Shown in pieces: positions 55,509 to 62,953 of a stretch of DNA of 64,000 nucleotides. The position numbers were made by a program, and so were the translations under genes. The notes below the pieces were generated by a model that worked only from the letters and a program-made list of their open reading frames with translations, made no database searches and had not been told where the DNA came from. This DNA comes from a virus: IMG/VR virus record IMGVR_UViG_3300036770_005214, positions 44,123 to 108,122 of that record; one strand, written 5' to 3'. Within the stretch, counting starts at the first letter, position 1. Each line of letters begins with the position of its first letter.

Positions 55509-57371
55509 CTACTTCCGCCAGAACTCGTCAGGACCTTGGGTCCACGCGGGGGGGATACGCTTCACACGAGGCGTCGCGTCCCACTTGCGCGGAGACTTCT
55601 CCAACCAAGCAGAATCCCCGTCCGACCAGAACCCGCCGATGCTCGCGTTCGTGCCGTAGCTACGGTAGCCGCCCGGCGCGAACATGGAGGGAGGAGGGGC
55701 ACCAAAGGAAGGCATCGGCCCCGCGTAGGACATCGGGGGCTGCGGCGGCATCGGATACTGCGGCATCTGGGGCTGCGGCATCGGATAGCCGTAGGGCTGC
55801 GGCTGCGGATACGGCTGGGGCTGCTGCTGTTGGCGACGACGCCCGCCACCGCCGCCACGTCCCTGGCCGCCGAAGGCCCGACCGGGCAGCGGGACCGCGG
55901 AGAGGCCCCGGCGCTGCAACTTCTCGGCAAGCTCCCGCTCCTCTTTCTCATCCTTGAGGCGCTGGACAAGCGCCTGCATCCCGGGACGGTCTTGGACTTC
56001 AAGGCCCGCCTGCCGACGCGACTGCCGCTGCGCCTTCAGCGCCTTCAAGCGGGACGCGAGGCCCCCGCGACCACCACGCCCGGAGACCATCGCACCCGTG
56101 TAGAACCCGGTCGCCTTGGCTTCCGCTTCGGCCTTCCAGGGGGTGTAGTCCTCGCCGTCGGAAAGCTCCTTGAACTTCGCGCGGAGCTTCTGGAGCTTGG
56201 CCCAGGTCTTCTCAAGCTGTTTCTTCACCTTCTCGGGGTTGTCCTTCGAGAACGTGCCCTTCAACTTCTCGAAGATGTTGCCGACGTTCGGGGCGACGAT
56301 GCCGAAGCACCCATCCCCCATCGGAACCACCTCGCCTCCCTCGATCTCCCCGGTGAGCACGCCCACGAGGACCGACATCGCCGCGATGCCCGCTGCGTTG
56401 TAGCCCACGCCCGCCGTCGTCGGCTCCGCGGTGAAGGTGTAGACGATCTGGCTGTCCGACACGACAGCCGCCGTGTAGTAGATGCCTTCACCGCCCGCGA
56501 GGTTCTTCGCAAGCTCGGAGAGTTCGGAGCGGACAGTGGCGGTCAGCGGACCATTGATGGTGACGGTCGCGGCTTCAACGTCCACACTGTCTGCCATTCC
56601 CTTGCCAGCGACGCGCTTCCCAAACTTTGCGGCGATCTTGAGCGCCTTCTCTTGGCGCTTGGCCAGCTTCTTCTGGTACTCGGACTGGAACGTCTGGACT
56701 TCACCGACGCCACCAGCGCCCCACTGCATCGGGCCCGCGTCGCCGTAGCGGGGAGCGAGCGCGAACTTGCCCCAGAAGGAGGGCTCGCGGCTGTAGCAAC
56801 CGGTCCACAGGTCGTAGCCGGTCTCGGGCGAGCAGCAGTACAGGCCGGGCCACGCTTCGGAAGCGGCCTCGCACATGTTGTACTGCGGCAGATCAAGGTA
56901 GCTGTTGAAGTTGAAGTCGGTGTCGCCGACGAGCGCACCGACCGGGCGCACATCGTAGGCGCTCGCGGCTTCTTCGCGGTTCCAGGGGTCGTCCATCGAG
57001 ATGGAGGGCGAGTAGGAGAGGGTGTCATCCCCCGCGCCGTACTTCCAGTAGTCGCGACGCTCGCGCAACGCGCCGACGCTCGCCAAGCCTTCCGCCCGGG
57101 GGTTCCACTGATACAGCGGCATCCGGTCGGTGAAGTACGACTGGTGGTCCATCGCGTGATCGGCCTTGTGCCACGCAGAGTCCCAGTAGTCGTAGTCGTC
57201 GTCCGCAGTCCACGGCGAGAAGTTGTTGAGGTGGCCCACAATGGCGCCGAGGATGCCTGAAGCAGTCGTCGGGCACTGGATGACCATCGCGTGCTCGTCG
57301 CCGACGGGTCCGCTGCAACGCTCGTTCTCGCGCTCACCGACCAGCCGACCGATCGCGATGCTCTCGAACAT
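55509..57371 (-). CDS. Large virion-block protein, 620 aa, three IG/VG motifs
   Basis: The recurrent motif occurs at least three times: IAIGRLVGER at the N-terminus, EGLASVGALRERR (94-106) and VRPVGALVGD (141-150). The first 220 residues are Tyr/Trp/Asp-rich. The middle has a region compatible with a membrane or buried helix (GIAAMSVLVGVLTG) and a coil. The end is Gly/Arg and Pro/Gln/Tyr-rich (GGQGRGGGGGRRRQQQQPQP), a flexible tail. I chose ATG 57371 because GGAGGTCTTC precedes it. An inverted repeat can hide this ribosome site. It is likely a large virion or tegument-like protein. Confidence 0.6.
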   Translation of the reverse strand: MFESIAIGRLVGERENERCSGPVGDEHAMVIQCPTTASGILGAIVGHLNNFSPWTADDDYDYWDSAWHKADHAMDHQSYFTDRMPLYQWNPRAEGLASVGALRERRDYWKYGAGDDTLSYSPSISMDDPWNREEAASAYDVRPVGALVGDTDFNFNSYLDLPQYNMCEAASEAWPGLYCCSPETGYDLWTGCYSREPSFWGKFALAPRYGDAGPMQWGAGGVGEVQTFQSEYQKKLAKRQEKALKIAAKFGKRVAGKGMADSVDVEAATVTINGPLTATVRSELSELAKNLAGGEGIYYTAAVVSDSQIVYTFTAEPTTAGVGYNAAGIAAMSVLVGVLTGEIEGGEVVPMGDGCFGIVAPNVGNIFEKLKGTFSKDNPEKVKKQLEKTWAKLQKLRAKFKELSDGEDYTPWKAEAEAKATGFYTGAMVSGRGGRGGLASRLKALKAQRQSRRQAGLEVQDRPGMQALVQRLKDEKEERELAEKLQRRGLSAVPLPGRAFGGQGRGGGGGRRRQQQQPQPYPQPQPYGYPMPQPQMPQYPMPPQPPMSYAGPMPSFGAPPPSMFAPGGYRSYGTNASIGGFWSDGDSAWLEKSPRKWDATPRVKRIPPAWTQGPDEFWRK

Positions 57372-57376
57372 GAAGA

Positions 57377-57410
57377 CCTCCGACGCGGATGGTAACAGAT
57401 GCGTCGGAGG
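57377..57410 (-). promoter_or_regulatory. Perfect 10-bp inverted repeat covering the ribosome site, with promoter
   Basis: CCTCCGACGC and GCGTCGGAGG are perfect inverted repeats 14 bp apart. The minus-strand GGAGG that serves the 620-aa gene lies in one arm, so in a longer transcript the site would be paired and blocked. The spacer holds TACCAT (57394-57389), and GTGACC lies 16 bp upstream, a possible promoter that would start after the first arm. Confidence 0.5.
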
Positions 57411-57452
57411 GGTCACACGCTCAAAGGGGGTCTACTCCCTCACTTTCTCGCG

Positions 57453-57474
57453 GAAGGGGTATGTATACCCCTTC
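57453..57474. repeat. Palindrome GAAGGGGTAT-GT-ATACCCCTTC
   Basis: This is a 10-bp perfect inverted repeat with a 2-bp centre, just downstream of the stop of the 614-aa gene. Each half matches the AAGGGGTAT element at 7661, 19793, 27232 and 55468. It could be a regulator site or a weak bidirectional transcript end. Confidence 0.55.
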
Positions 57475-57482
57475 GATTGTCG

Positions 57483-59327
57483 TCATTCGTCCTCGTCCTC
57501 GTCCTCGTCTTCGTCCTCGTCATCCCCTTCATCTTCGTCGTCGAAGTCGTCATCTTCGTCTTCGTCTTCGTCTTCGTCGTCTTCTTCGTCCTCGTCCTCG
57601 TCTTCGTCGTCATCATCGAAGCTGACGGCGGGCAGCTTACCCCCTCGGGGCTTCGGCTTCGCCTTGGGCTTGGGCTTCGGCTTGGCCCCCCGACGGGGCT
57701 TCACCTCCTCCTCTTCCTCTTCCTCTCCGTCTTCCGAGAGGAGCAACGGGTCCTCGACGTCCTCATCCTCGTCTTCGCCATGCCCGAGGGCGCCGGACAA
57801 CTCGCTGCGGAAGCTCTCCGCAAAGCCGGGGCTCGCGTGCGCCAGCTTCTCGACGGCCTTGCGCCGCGTCTCGCTCGGGAGCATCTGAAGCACGAGGGCG
57901 GCCTGCTCGGGCGTCACGTTCGCGAGGTCGAGACCACCGAGGCCCCCCGACTTCTTCTCGACTTCGCGCCGGCGACCCCGCTGGCGCGCGACCCGCGACT
58001 CCCGCTCGGTGCGGCGCCGCTCCCGGCGAACGCGCGTGATCTCCCCGATGACGGGCGTGCTGGAGATCTCGTCAATGTCCTCGTCCACCTCGTCGCGGGC
58101 GGGCGCCTGCGGGGCAGCGACGGGAGCCTCGTTCGCCTGCTGGCCTTGCTGGCCCTGTTGGACCATCCCGAGCAGCGTGCTGAGCATCCCGCCCTCGTCG
58201 CCCGACTTCGCCTGTTTCTTGAGTCGCTTGATCTCCCGTACCACCTTCTCATAGGCCCGGCGCATGGTCCCCAAGTGCGTCTCCGCGACCTCGGCGCGTT
58301 GCTTGTACCGGACCAGCTTCTCTTGCGCGATCGACGCCCGGCGCTCGGCGTCCGAGAGGGAGTCGCGAATGTCGTCGACCTCCTCCTCCAGGGCTTTGTA
58401 CTCGTCTACCATCTCGCGCTTCTCGCGCTTCCATTCCTCGCGGATGCGGTCCCACTCCTCCCGCTGACGCTGGCGCTCGGTCTCGATGACCTCCACCTTC
58501 GCCTTGGCGCGCTCCCCCTCGCGGGTCATCACGAGCAGTTGGTCATTGTGCGCCTTCAAGATGGCGACCATGTTCTCGCGAAGGGTCCGCTGGTCCTCGA
58601 CGGACAGCTTGCGGTCCTCTTTCAAGACTTCGATGATCTGCTCGGCTTGCTTCCCCTCGCGGCTCGACGACCGGGCGCTGATCTCCGTCAGCGTGGTCAC
58701 CAACCAGTTGATCGTGGAGAAGGTGACGCTCGACTCGTAAGCCTGGGGACGCGCTTCGTGCATGGGTGCCACACGGGGTTCGAGGACGGGAGACGGGGCC
58801 GGGGGAGGATAGGCCGGGCGGGGCGCCTGCGGAGGCGTCACAAGCTGCTGCGGCGTGTAGGCGGGTGCTGGGGCGGGTGCGGGCGCGGGAGCGGGCGCTG
58901 GGGCCATCGTGGGCGCAGGGGAAGGCATCGCCGGCAGCCGGGGAGGCGGCGAGACCATGCCGTGCTCCGGGGAGACCGCGTGGCGCTCGCTGACGCAGTT
59001 GAGATCGAAGCCCTCGGCGTCGACCCAGGTGTCCATCCTCTCGTCCTGAATCTGCACCAGGAGCCGGAACTGCACCACCGCCTCGTCCGGGTATCGCTCC
59101 AAGATCTCGTCGACCTTGCGGAAGACCTCCGTCTGCACCTCGGACTCGCTCTTGAGACCAATCTGCACATACTCGGGCGCGAACTTCGGTCCTTGCCCCG
59201 TCGCACGCGCCGAGATGGCCACGCGTCCGGGAAGCTCGTCTAGGGGTACGTCGTCTTCTTCGAGGCGTAGCTGGGCCGTCAGCCACTCCCCCGCGCTCGT
59301 CGCGTTGTAGAACCACCCTCGGGCCAT
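57483..59327 (-). CDS. Large coiled-coil protein with acidic tail, 614 aa
   Basis: An N-terminal soluble domain (about 1-125, with GRVAISARATGQGPKFAPEY and AVVQFRLLVQIQDERMDTW) leads to a Pro/Ala linker (APAPAPAPAPAPAPAY). A long coiled coil (about 245-390) and an Arg-rich patch (RRERRRTERESRVARQRGRR) follow. The tail of about 55 residues is almost only Asp and Glu. ATG 59327 follows GGAAGGAGGGATCG. The build is that of a scaffold or rod. No family was recognised. Confidence 0.6.
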   Translation of the reverse strand: MARGWFYNATSAGEWLTAQLRLEEDDVPLDELPGRVAISARATGQGPKFAPEYVQIGLKSESEVQTEVFRKVDEILERYPDEAVVQFRLLVQIQDERMDTWVDAEGFDLNCVSERHAVSPEHGMVSPPPRLPAMPSPAPTMAPAPAPAPAPAPAPAYTPQQLVTPPQAPRPAYPPPAPSPVLEPRVAPMHEARPQAYESSVTFSTINWLVTTLTEISARSSSREGKQAEQIIEVLKEDRKLSVEDQRTLRENMVAILKAHNDQLLVMTREGERAKAKVEVIETERQRQREEWDRIREEWKREKREMVDEYKALEEEVDDIRDSLSDAERRASIAQEKLVRYKQRAEVAETHLGTMRRAYEKVVREIKRLKKQAKSGDEGGMLSTLLGMVQQGQQGQQANEAPVAAPQAPARDEVDEDIDEISSTPVIGEITRVRRERRRTERESRVARQRGRRREVEKKSGGLGGLDLANVTPEQAALVLQMLPSETRRKAVEKLAHASPGFAESFRSELSGALGHGEDEDEDVEDPLLLSEDGEEEEEEEVKPRRGAKPKPKPKAKPKPRGGKLPAVSFDDDDEDEDEDEEDDEDEDEDEDDDFDDEDEGDDEDEDEDEDEDE

Positions 59328-59351
59328 CGATCCCTCCTTCCGCCTTCCTGG

Positions 59352-59367
59352 GTAACCCGGTGGCTAC
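59352..59367. promoter_or_regulatory. GTAACCC/GGCTAC palindrome between divergent genes
   Basis: GTAACCC (59352-59358) and TGGCTAC (59361-59367) form the 59.3-kb member of the palindrome family. It lies 24 bp upstream of the minus-strand ATG at 59327 and 49 bp from the plus-strand ATG at 59417. It may control both genes. Confidence 0.4.
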
Positions 59368-59416
59368 CAGAGGCACAGGAAGATATACAAGGGGGGACAA
59401 GGGGCGAGGGGGGAGG

Positions 59417-59848
59417 ATGAGTCAGTCGAAGCAGCCCGTGGACACCTACGCCATCGGGGTCCACTTGGCAGACCAGTTGCGGAAGCAAATCCAGTGGATC
59501 GAACCGCTCGACTGGAACAGCTACAAGCCCAAGCAGATGGTCATCGTGGGGTACGACCAGGGCCCCATCCACGTCCGCCTGGGCTACGTCCACCTCGCCG
59601 GCTGGATGCGTATCTCCAAGGGCGAAGACGAGATGGCCAGCATCGCGGTGCAGGTGAAGGACAGCGTTCACCTCTTCGTCATCGAAGCGCCCGGCTTGAA
59701 CCCATCCGAGCAGCACGACTTGGAGAAGATCTTGACCGTCGCCCGTCGCGCCCTCGGAGCCGACGACCACCGCCGCAGCTACATCCCCGGCAAGGTCGCC
59801 ACGACGCGCTGGTCCTGGGCCTACCAGCACGCGACCATGGACTACTAG
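59417..59848 (+). CDS. Hypothetical protein, 143 aa
   Basis: This is a soluble alpha/beta protein (VIVGYDQGPIHVRLGYVHLA, EMASIAVQVKDSVHLFVIEA) with a helical end and a Tyr/Trp-rich C-terminus. ATG 59417 follows GAGGGGGGAGG; an earlier ATG at 59360 lacks a site. Its stop lies in a CTAG shared with the convergent gene. It faces away from the virion operon. No family was recognised. Confidence 0.6.
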   Translation: MSQSKQPVDTYAIGVHLADQLRKQIQWIEPLDWNSYKPKQMVIVGYDQGPIHVRLGYVHLAGWMRISKGEDEMASIAVQVKDSVHLFVIEAPGLNPSEQHDLEKILTVARRALGADDHRRSYIPGKVATTRWSWAYQHATMDY

Positions 59849-60126
59849 AGCGATTCCGGGTCTTTCGTCAAGACGACCAGGGACTTCCCACAGCGGCACT
59901 TCTGCAACGCCGTCGCGACCTTCCCCAACGTCTCAAAGTCCATCGGAAGCCCGAGCACCGCTCGGGTATGCTCCAGGTTCGTCCAGCGCCCCCAGGCGCC
60001 ATCCTCGCCCCAACAAGGGCACGCGATGATGATGGGGAGGTTGCTCTTGGTCACCTTCTCTCCTTCGCCCGCTCGGTGGGCAATCATTCTGTTTCCTGGT
60101 CCCATGCTGATCTGAAAGCTGCTCAC
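59845..60126 (-). CDS. Hypothetical Cys-containing protein, 93 aa
   Basis: This small protein has CPCW near residue 36 and CRCG near 77, a possible four-Cys metal site, with strand IIIACP and helix ETLGKVATALQK between. GTG 60126 overlaps the stop of the upstream 79-aa gene (GTGA), and the stop overlaps the convergent gene. No family was recognised. Confidence 0.55.
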   Translation of the reverse strand: MSSFQISMGPGNRMIAHRAGEGEKVTKSNLPIIIACPCWGEDGAWGRWTNLEHTRAVLGLPMDFETLGKVATALQKCRCGKSLVVLTKDPESL

Positions 60127-60362
60127 AGTCTCTCCTCAAAGCCCTGACACTCACACTCGGGACCGGTAGCCTCTTCGTGAGCGTTCACAGCGCACGGGCC
60201 CTCGTCGTGCGCATCCATGTGGTGCCCGCACACGCACCGCGGCAGCGCCTCCCAGCACGGCCCGCAGAGGTCGCTTCCTGGCCTCGCGTTCCGCAGACAG
60301 GTGTCATGCCTGCCAACGCAACGCCGTGCGGCCATCTCTCGGATCACTTTGTACTGCCACAT
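60123..60362 (-). CDS. Cys/His-rich zinc-binding protein candidate, 79 aa
   Basis: Nine Cys and several His are packed in 79 residues: RCVGRHDTCLRNARPGSDLC, GPCW, RCVCGHHMDAHDEGPC and ECECQG. This fits one or two zinc-ribbon sites. ATG 60362 follows GAGGGAGGAGCC. It overlaps the next upstream gene by 19 bases and is coupled to the 93-aa gene. Possibly a nucleic-acid or protein-binding adaptor. Confidence 0.6.
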   Translation of the reverse strand: MWQYKVIREMAARRCVGRHDTCLRNARPGSDLCGPCWEALPRCVCGHHMDAHDEGPCAVNAHEEATGPECECQGFEERL

Positions 60363-60556
60363 GGCTCCTCCCTCGACAGGTCCCGCAGCGGCGCCAGCCG
60401 CCCGCCCTGCGCCCAAACTCGCCCCGCGCCCAGACACGACCAGCAGGTGACCCGGCGGGCCGTGGTCGTCGCGTCCTCGGGCCGCCAACCCCATCCGTTG
60501 CAGGTCGGGCAGGTGCGGACCGTCACGCCGTCGGGGATGACGTAGATCGCGCTCAC
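60344..60556 (-). CDS. DnaJ-type zinc-finger-like protein, 70 aa
   Basis: It has two CxxCxGxG-like units, CPTCNGWGW and CWSCLGAGRV, the repeat found in the DnaJ central zinc finger, with no J domain. GTG 60556 follows AGGAGAAGCC; the frame is open further but has no better site. The J-domain protein at 24888 lacks this finger, so the two could act together, but that is speculative. Confidence 0.6.
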   Translation of the reverse strand: MSAIYVIPDGVTVRTCPTCNGWGWRPEDATTTARRVTCWSCLGAGRVWAQGGRLAPLRDLSREEPCGSTK

Positions 60557-60564
60557 GGCTTCTC

Positions 60565-60969
60565 CTACCGCTCTTTGTCGGTGTAGCTGTCGGTGTACTC
60601 GCGGTAGCCGCAGTCCTGGCACTTCTCATACTTGCGCCAGTGGGTGCGAAGCATCGGGACCAGTCGCTCCCGCTGTACCTCCCGCACGACCATCGAGTTC
60701 TTGTCCCGGTGGACGTTCGAGAGCGTCACACGGTCGGACCACTTCTCTTTGGAGCGGATCTCGTACTTCTCGTGCTGCATGATGTGACTCCGCTGGGTCT
60801 TGGGACACATAGGGGTCTTCAAGATGCGCATGATGCGCTCCAACTCCGCTAGCTCTTCATCGAGCTTTTTCTTCCTGCGCCTCTTCTCGTTCTCGGAGGC
60901 CAACGCCATCATCCACAGGAAGAAGGTGAAGCCCAGGAAGCCCAGAAAGCCGATGACGAGGATTTCCAT
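60565..60969 (-). CDS. Membrane-anchored protein with CxxC tail, 134 aa
   Basis: An N-terminal hydrophobic helix (EILVIGFLGFLGFTFFLWMM) is followed by a basic coil (KRRRKKKLDEELAELERIM). The C-terminal end carries CQDCGYREY, a possible half of a zinc site. ATG 60969 lies just after the stop of the upstream 71-aa gene. It probably sits in the inner membrane with the tail in the cytosol. No family was recognised. Confidence 0.58.
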   Translation of the reverse strand: MEILVIGFLGFLGFTFFLWMMALASENEKRRRKKKLDEELAELERIMRILKTPMCPKTQRSHIMQHEKYEIRSKEKWSDRVTLSNVHRDKNSMVVREVQRERLVPMLRTHWRKYEKCQDCGYREYTDSYTDKER

Positions 60970-60976
60970 GCGGCAC

Positions 60977-61192
60977 CTAGCCCTTGTTCCGTTCGATCTT
61001 GGATAGAGACTCCGCAAGAGACTCCGCAAGGTCGCGGAACGCCTTGCGCAACTCGATGGTGCCGGCGGACACGATCTCCAGATGGCCGTCGGTGTAGGTG
61101 GTCGCCCCGCTCACGGGGTAGACCGTCACCCGCAAGCCGTCGAGGGGATGGCCGGCGGGTACGATGACGGTGAAGGCATCGGCGGCGATCAT
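60977..61192 (-). CDS. Hypothetical protein, 71 aa
   Basis: This is a small soluble protein: strands AFTVIVPAGHPLDGLRVTVY, then a helix LRKAFRDLAESLAESLSKIE. The ATG 61192 overlaps the stop of the upstream gene as ATGA, which supports the start over the earlier one at 61210. No family was recognised. Confidence 0.55.
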   Translation of the reverse strand: MIAADAFTVIVPAGHPLDGLRVTVYPVSGATTYTDGHLEIVSAGTIELRKAFRDLAESLAESLSKIERNKG

Positions 61193-61488
61193 GGGCCTTC
61201 CGCCTTCCACGCGGGCAACCCCAGGTCACTCCGCCATGCCTCGGCGCCACCTCGCGCGCAGAACGCGAAGCCCCCCAGGTAGCTCCCGATGTCCCCCACC
61301 GCGATGGCATCCTTGCCACAGATAGCGAGCATCATCTTGAAGATCGGGTGTGACCCGGCGAAGGTGGACGAGGGGACCGGACCTTTCAGAAAGACGCGTT
61401 TCGCTTCTGGCCAGACACGAATGTCAATCCCAGATTTAGGAGGATCCTTGAGTGTGATCGGCATGGGGGTCTCGCAGTGGGGGGTCAT
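61189..61488 (-). CDS. Hypothetical protein, 99 aa
   Basis: This is a soluble protein with a strand IDIRVWPEAKRVFLKGPVPS and a helix FKMMLAICGKDAIAVGDIGS, ending in a Trp/Gly-rich stretch. The ATG overlaps the stop of the upstream HTH gene as ATGA, with GGGGGAGCC before it, so translation is coupled. No family was recognised. Confidence 0.56.
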   Translation of the reverse strand: MTPHCETPMPITLKDPPKSGIDIRVWPEAKRVFLKGPVPSSTFAGSHPIFKMMLAICGKDAIAVGDIGSYLGGFAFCARGGAEAWRSDLGLPAWKAEGP

Positions 61489-61973
61489 GGCTCCCCCTTC
61501 CTAGACGGCTTGAGGGGCTGTTCGGAGGTCATCGCGTCGATCCACCGGGGCTGGTCGTCTTTCGAGACCTGGAGGACGTGGAAGAGCGTCGCCCAGCGGT
61601 CGGGGGAAGGCTTGGAGGCGCCCCGCACCCAGGAGGATACGGCTTGCCGGGACGTCTCCTTGCCTCGGTTGGTGAGGTTTGCGGCGAGGACCATCTGTGT
61701 CATGCTCTTCGCCGTCATCGCCTCGGTGAGCAGGTCGGGGAAGCTCGCCGGCGGGGCCGGGAGCGGGGACGCCTTGGGCTCCGGGATGACCATGCGGTCG
61801 GTCCACTCCGCGGCCAACGCTTCGATGTGTTCATCGAGGGCTGACCGGAGGCGGGTGTTCTCGCGGATCAACTCGTCCACCTTCGCTCGGAGGTGGAAGA
61901 CCGACTCGCGAGCGGTGTCCCGCTCGGCCATCATGCGCTCCGCGAAGAGCATCCAAGAGCGTTCCCCGGTCAT
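61485..61973 (-). CDS. XRE-type regulator with N-terminal coiled coil, 162 aa
   Basis: Residues 5-60 form a coil (RESVFHLRAKVDELIRENTR). The second half fits a helix-turn-helix of XRE type: FPDLLTEAMTAKSMTQMVLA, then ETSRQAVSSWVRGASKPSPD, where the recognition helix is SRQAVSSWVRG. This is likely a dimeric repressor of the surrounding operon. It is coupled to both neighbours by ATGA overlaps. Confidence 0.65.
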   Translation of the reverse strand: MTGERSWMLFAERMMAERDTARESVFHLRAKVDELIRENTRLRSALDEHIEALAAEWTDRMVIPEPKASPLPAPPASFPDLLTEAMTAKSMTQMVLAANLTNRGKETSRQAVSSWVRGASKPSPDRWATLFHVLQVSKDDQPRWIDAMTSEQPLKPSRKGEP

Positions 61974-62458
61974 TCCTCCTCTCCCCCTTCCGCGTCTTCG
62001 CCTTCGCCTTCGCCCTCTTCTTCGAGGTCGAACTCGGCGCCGATCTCCTCAAGGGCGCCCGTCTCGGTGAACTGGAGCCCTTCGGCTTCCAGCGTCGTCC
62101 ACAGGAGGGAAGGCTGCGCGGGGTTCGGACGCGCCTCGATCTCCTCTTGGCGGGCCTGGGGCGTCATCTTCGCGTGGCCCTTGGCGTTGGGGTACGCGAG
62201 GCTCCCGATGATGGCTTCCATCATGGTCGCGCTCGGGATGTTCCCAAAGCCCCGTGCGCTCAGCACAGACAGCGCAGCCTTGCCCTCGCGGTACTCCATG
62301 CTGAAGCCTACGACGACCGGGCCGTCGTAGCGCATCCAAGACGCACTCTCGGGCTCCCCGTACTCGGAGAGGATGGCCACAAGCTCGCGCTCGTTGCGGG
62401 CCTGGACGAGCAAGGTGACCTCGTTCGGCCAGTGCGCGAGGTACAGTTTCTTTCCCAT
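61970..62458 (-). CDS. Hypothetical protein with acidic end, 162 aa
   Basis: This is an alpha/beta protein (KLYLAHWPNEVTLLVQARNE, PVVVGFSMEYREGKAALSVL) ending in an acidic Glu/Gly stretch EEEGEGEGEDAEGGEEE. ATG 62458 follows TAGGAGACTGTC, and it is coupled to the XRE gene by ATGA. No family was recognised. Confidence 0.58.
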   Translation of the reverse strand: MGKKLYLAHWPNEVTLLVQARNERELVAILSEYGEPESASWMRYDGPVVVGFSMEYREGKAALSVLSARGFGNIPSATMMEAIIGSLAYPNAKGHAKMTPQARQEEIEARPNPAQPSLLWTTLEAEGLQFTETGALEEIGAEFDLEEEGEGEGEDAEGGEEE

Positions 62459-62467
62459 GACAGTCTC

Positions 62468-62950
62468 CTACAGGTCGCCTTTGCTGGCTTCGATTGCGAT
62501 GGTTTTCTGACGTTCCAGCATCTCCTGGTAGAGGTCGTTTCGCTGGATATGCACCCGGAAGGCCCCCTGGACGGGCTCCCAACGGAAGGAGGCGCTACCC
62601 TCCCCGTCGAGCCACATCCAGGTGGCCAGCACGTCTCCGGTCGAGGCGTTCTTCGGCGCCGCAGGAGGGCCCCAAGAGCCCTCAAGGGCGGCGAGGATGA
62701 GTTGGGCATCCCCAGGGGAGATGACCCCGTGGAAGCTCACGGCGAAGAAGACGCCGTACTGGTGGAAGTAGTCCGCGATCACGGACACGCCGGCCAGCGT
62801 CGTCGGGCAACTCCACCCAACACCTTTCTCCACTCCCTTCTCACAGCCCGCCAAGGGAGCCGTGGGAAGGTCCCGAACCCCATACTCCAACCCTCGGAAG
62901 TCTTCGGAGAGCTTCCCGGCCAACGCCACAGAGGTCAGAAGGAACAGCAT
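62468..62950 (-). CDS. Secreted or periplasmic protein candidate, 160 aa
   Basis: The N-terminus MLFLLTSVALAGKLSEDF is a short hydrophobic stretch ending in ALAG, which fits a signal peptide with an AxA-type cleavage site. Two Cys (AGCEKG and WSCPTT) could form a disulphide outside the cytosol. The rest is alpha/beta. A viral protein sent out of the cell may alter the envelope. No family was recognised. Confidence 0.55.
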   Translation of the reverse strand: MLFLLTSVALAGKLSEDFRGLEYGVRDLPTAPLAGCEKGVEKGVGWSCPTTLAGVSVIADYFHQYGVFFAVSFHGVISPGDAQLILAALEGSWGPPAAPKNASTGDVLATWMWLDGEGSASFRWEPVQGAFRVHIQRNDLYQEMLERQKTIAIEASKGDL

Positions 62951-62953
62951 GGG

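Noticed and set aside
46336-57371. Encapsulin system (shell plus cargo peptides)
   Set aside because: The peptides resemble encapsulin cargo tags, but no HK97-fold encapsulin shell protein is seen, so the term is used only as comparison.
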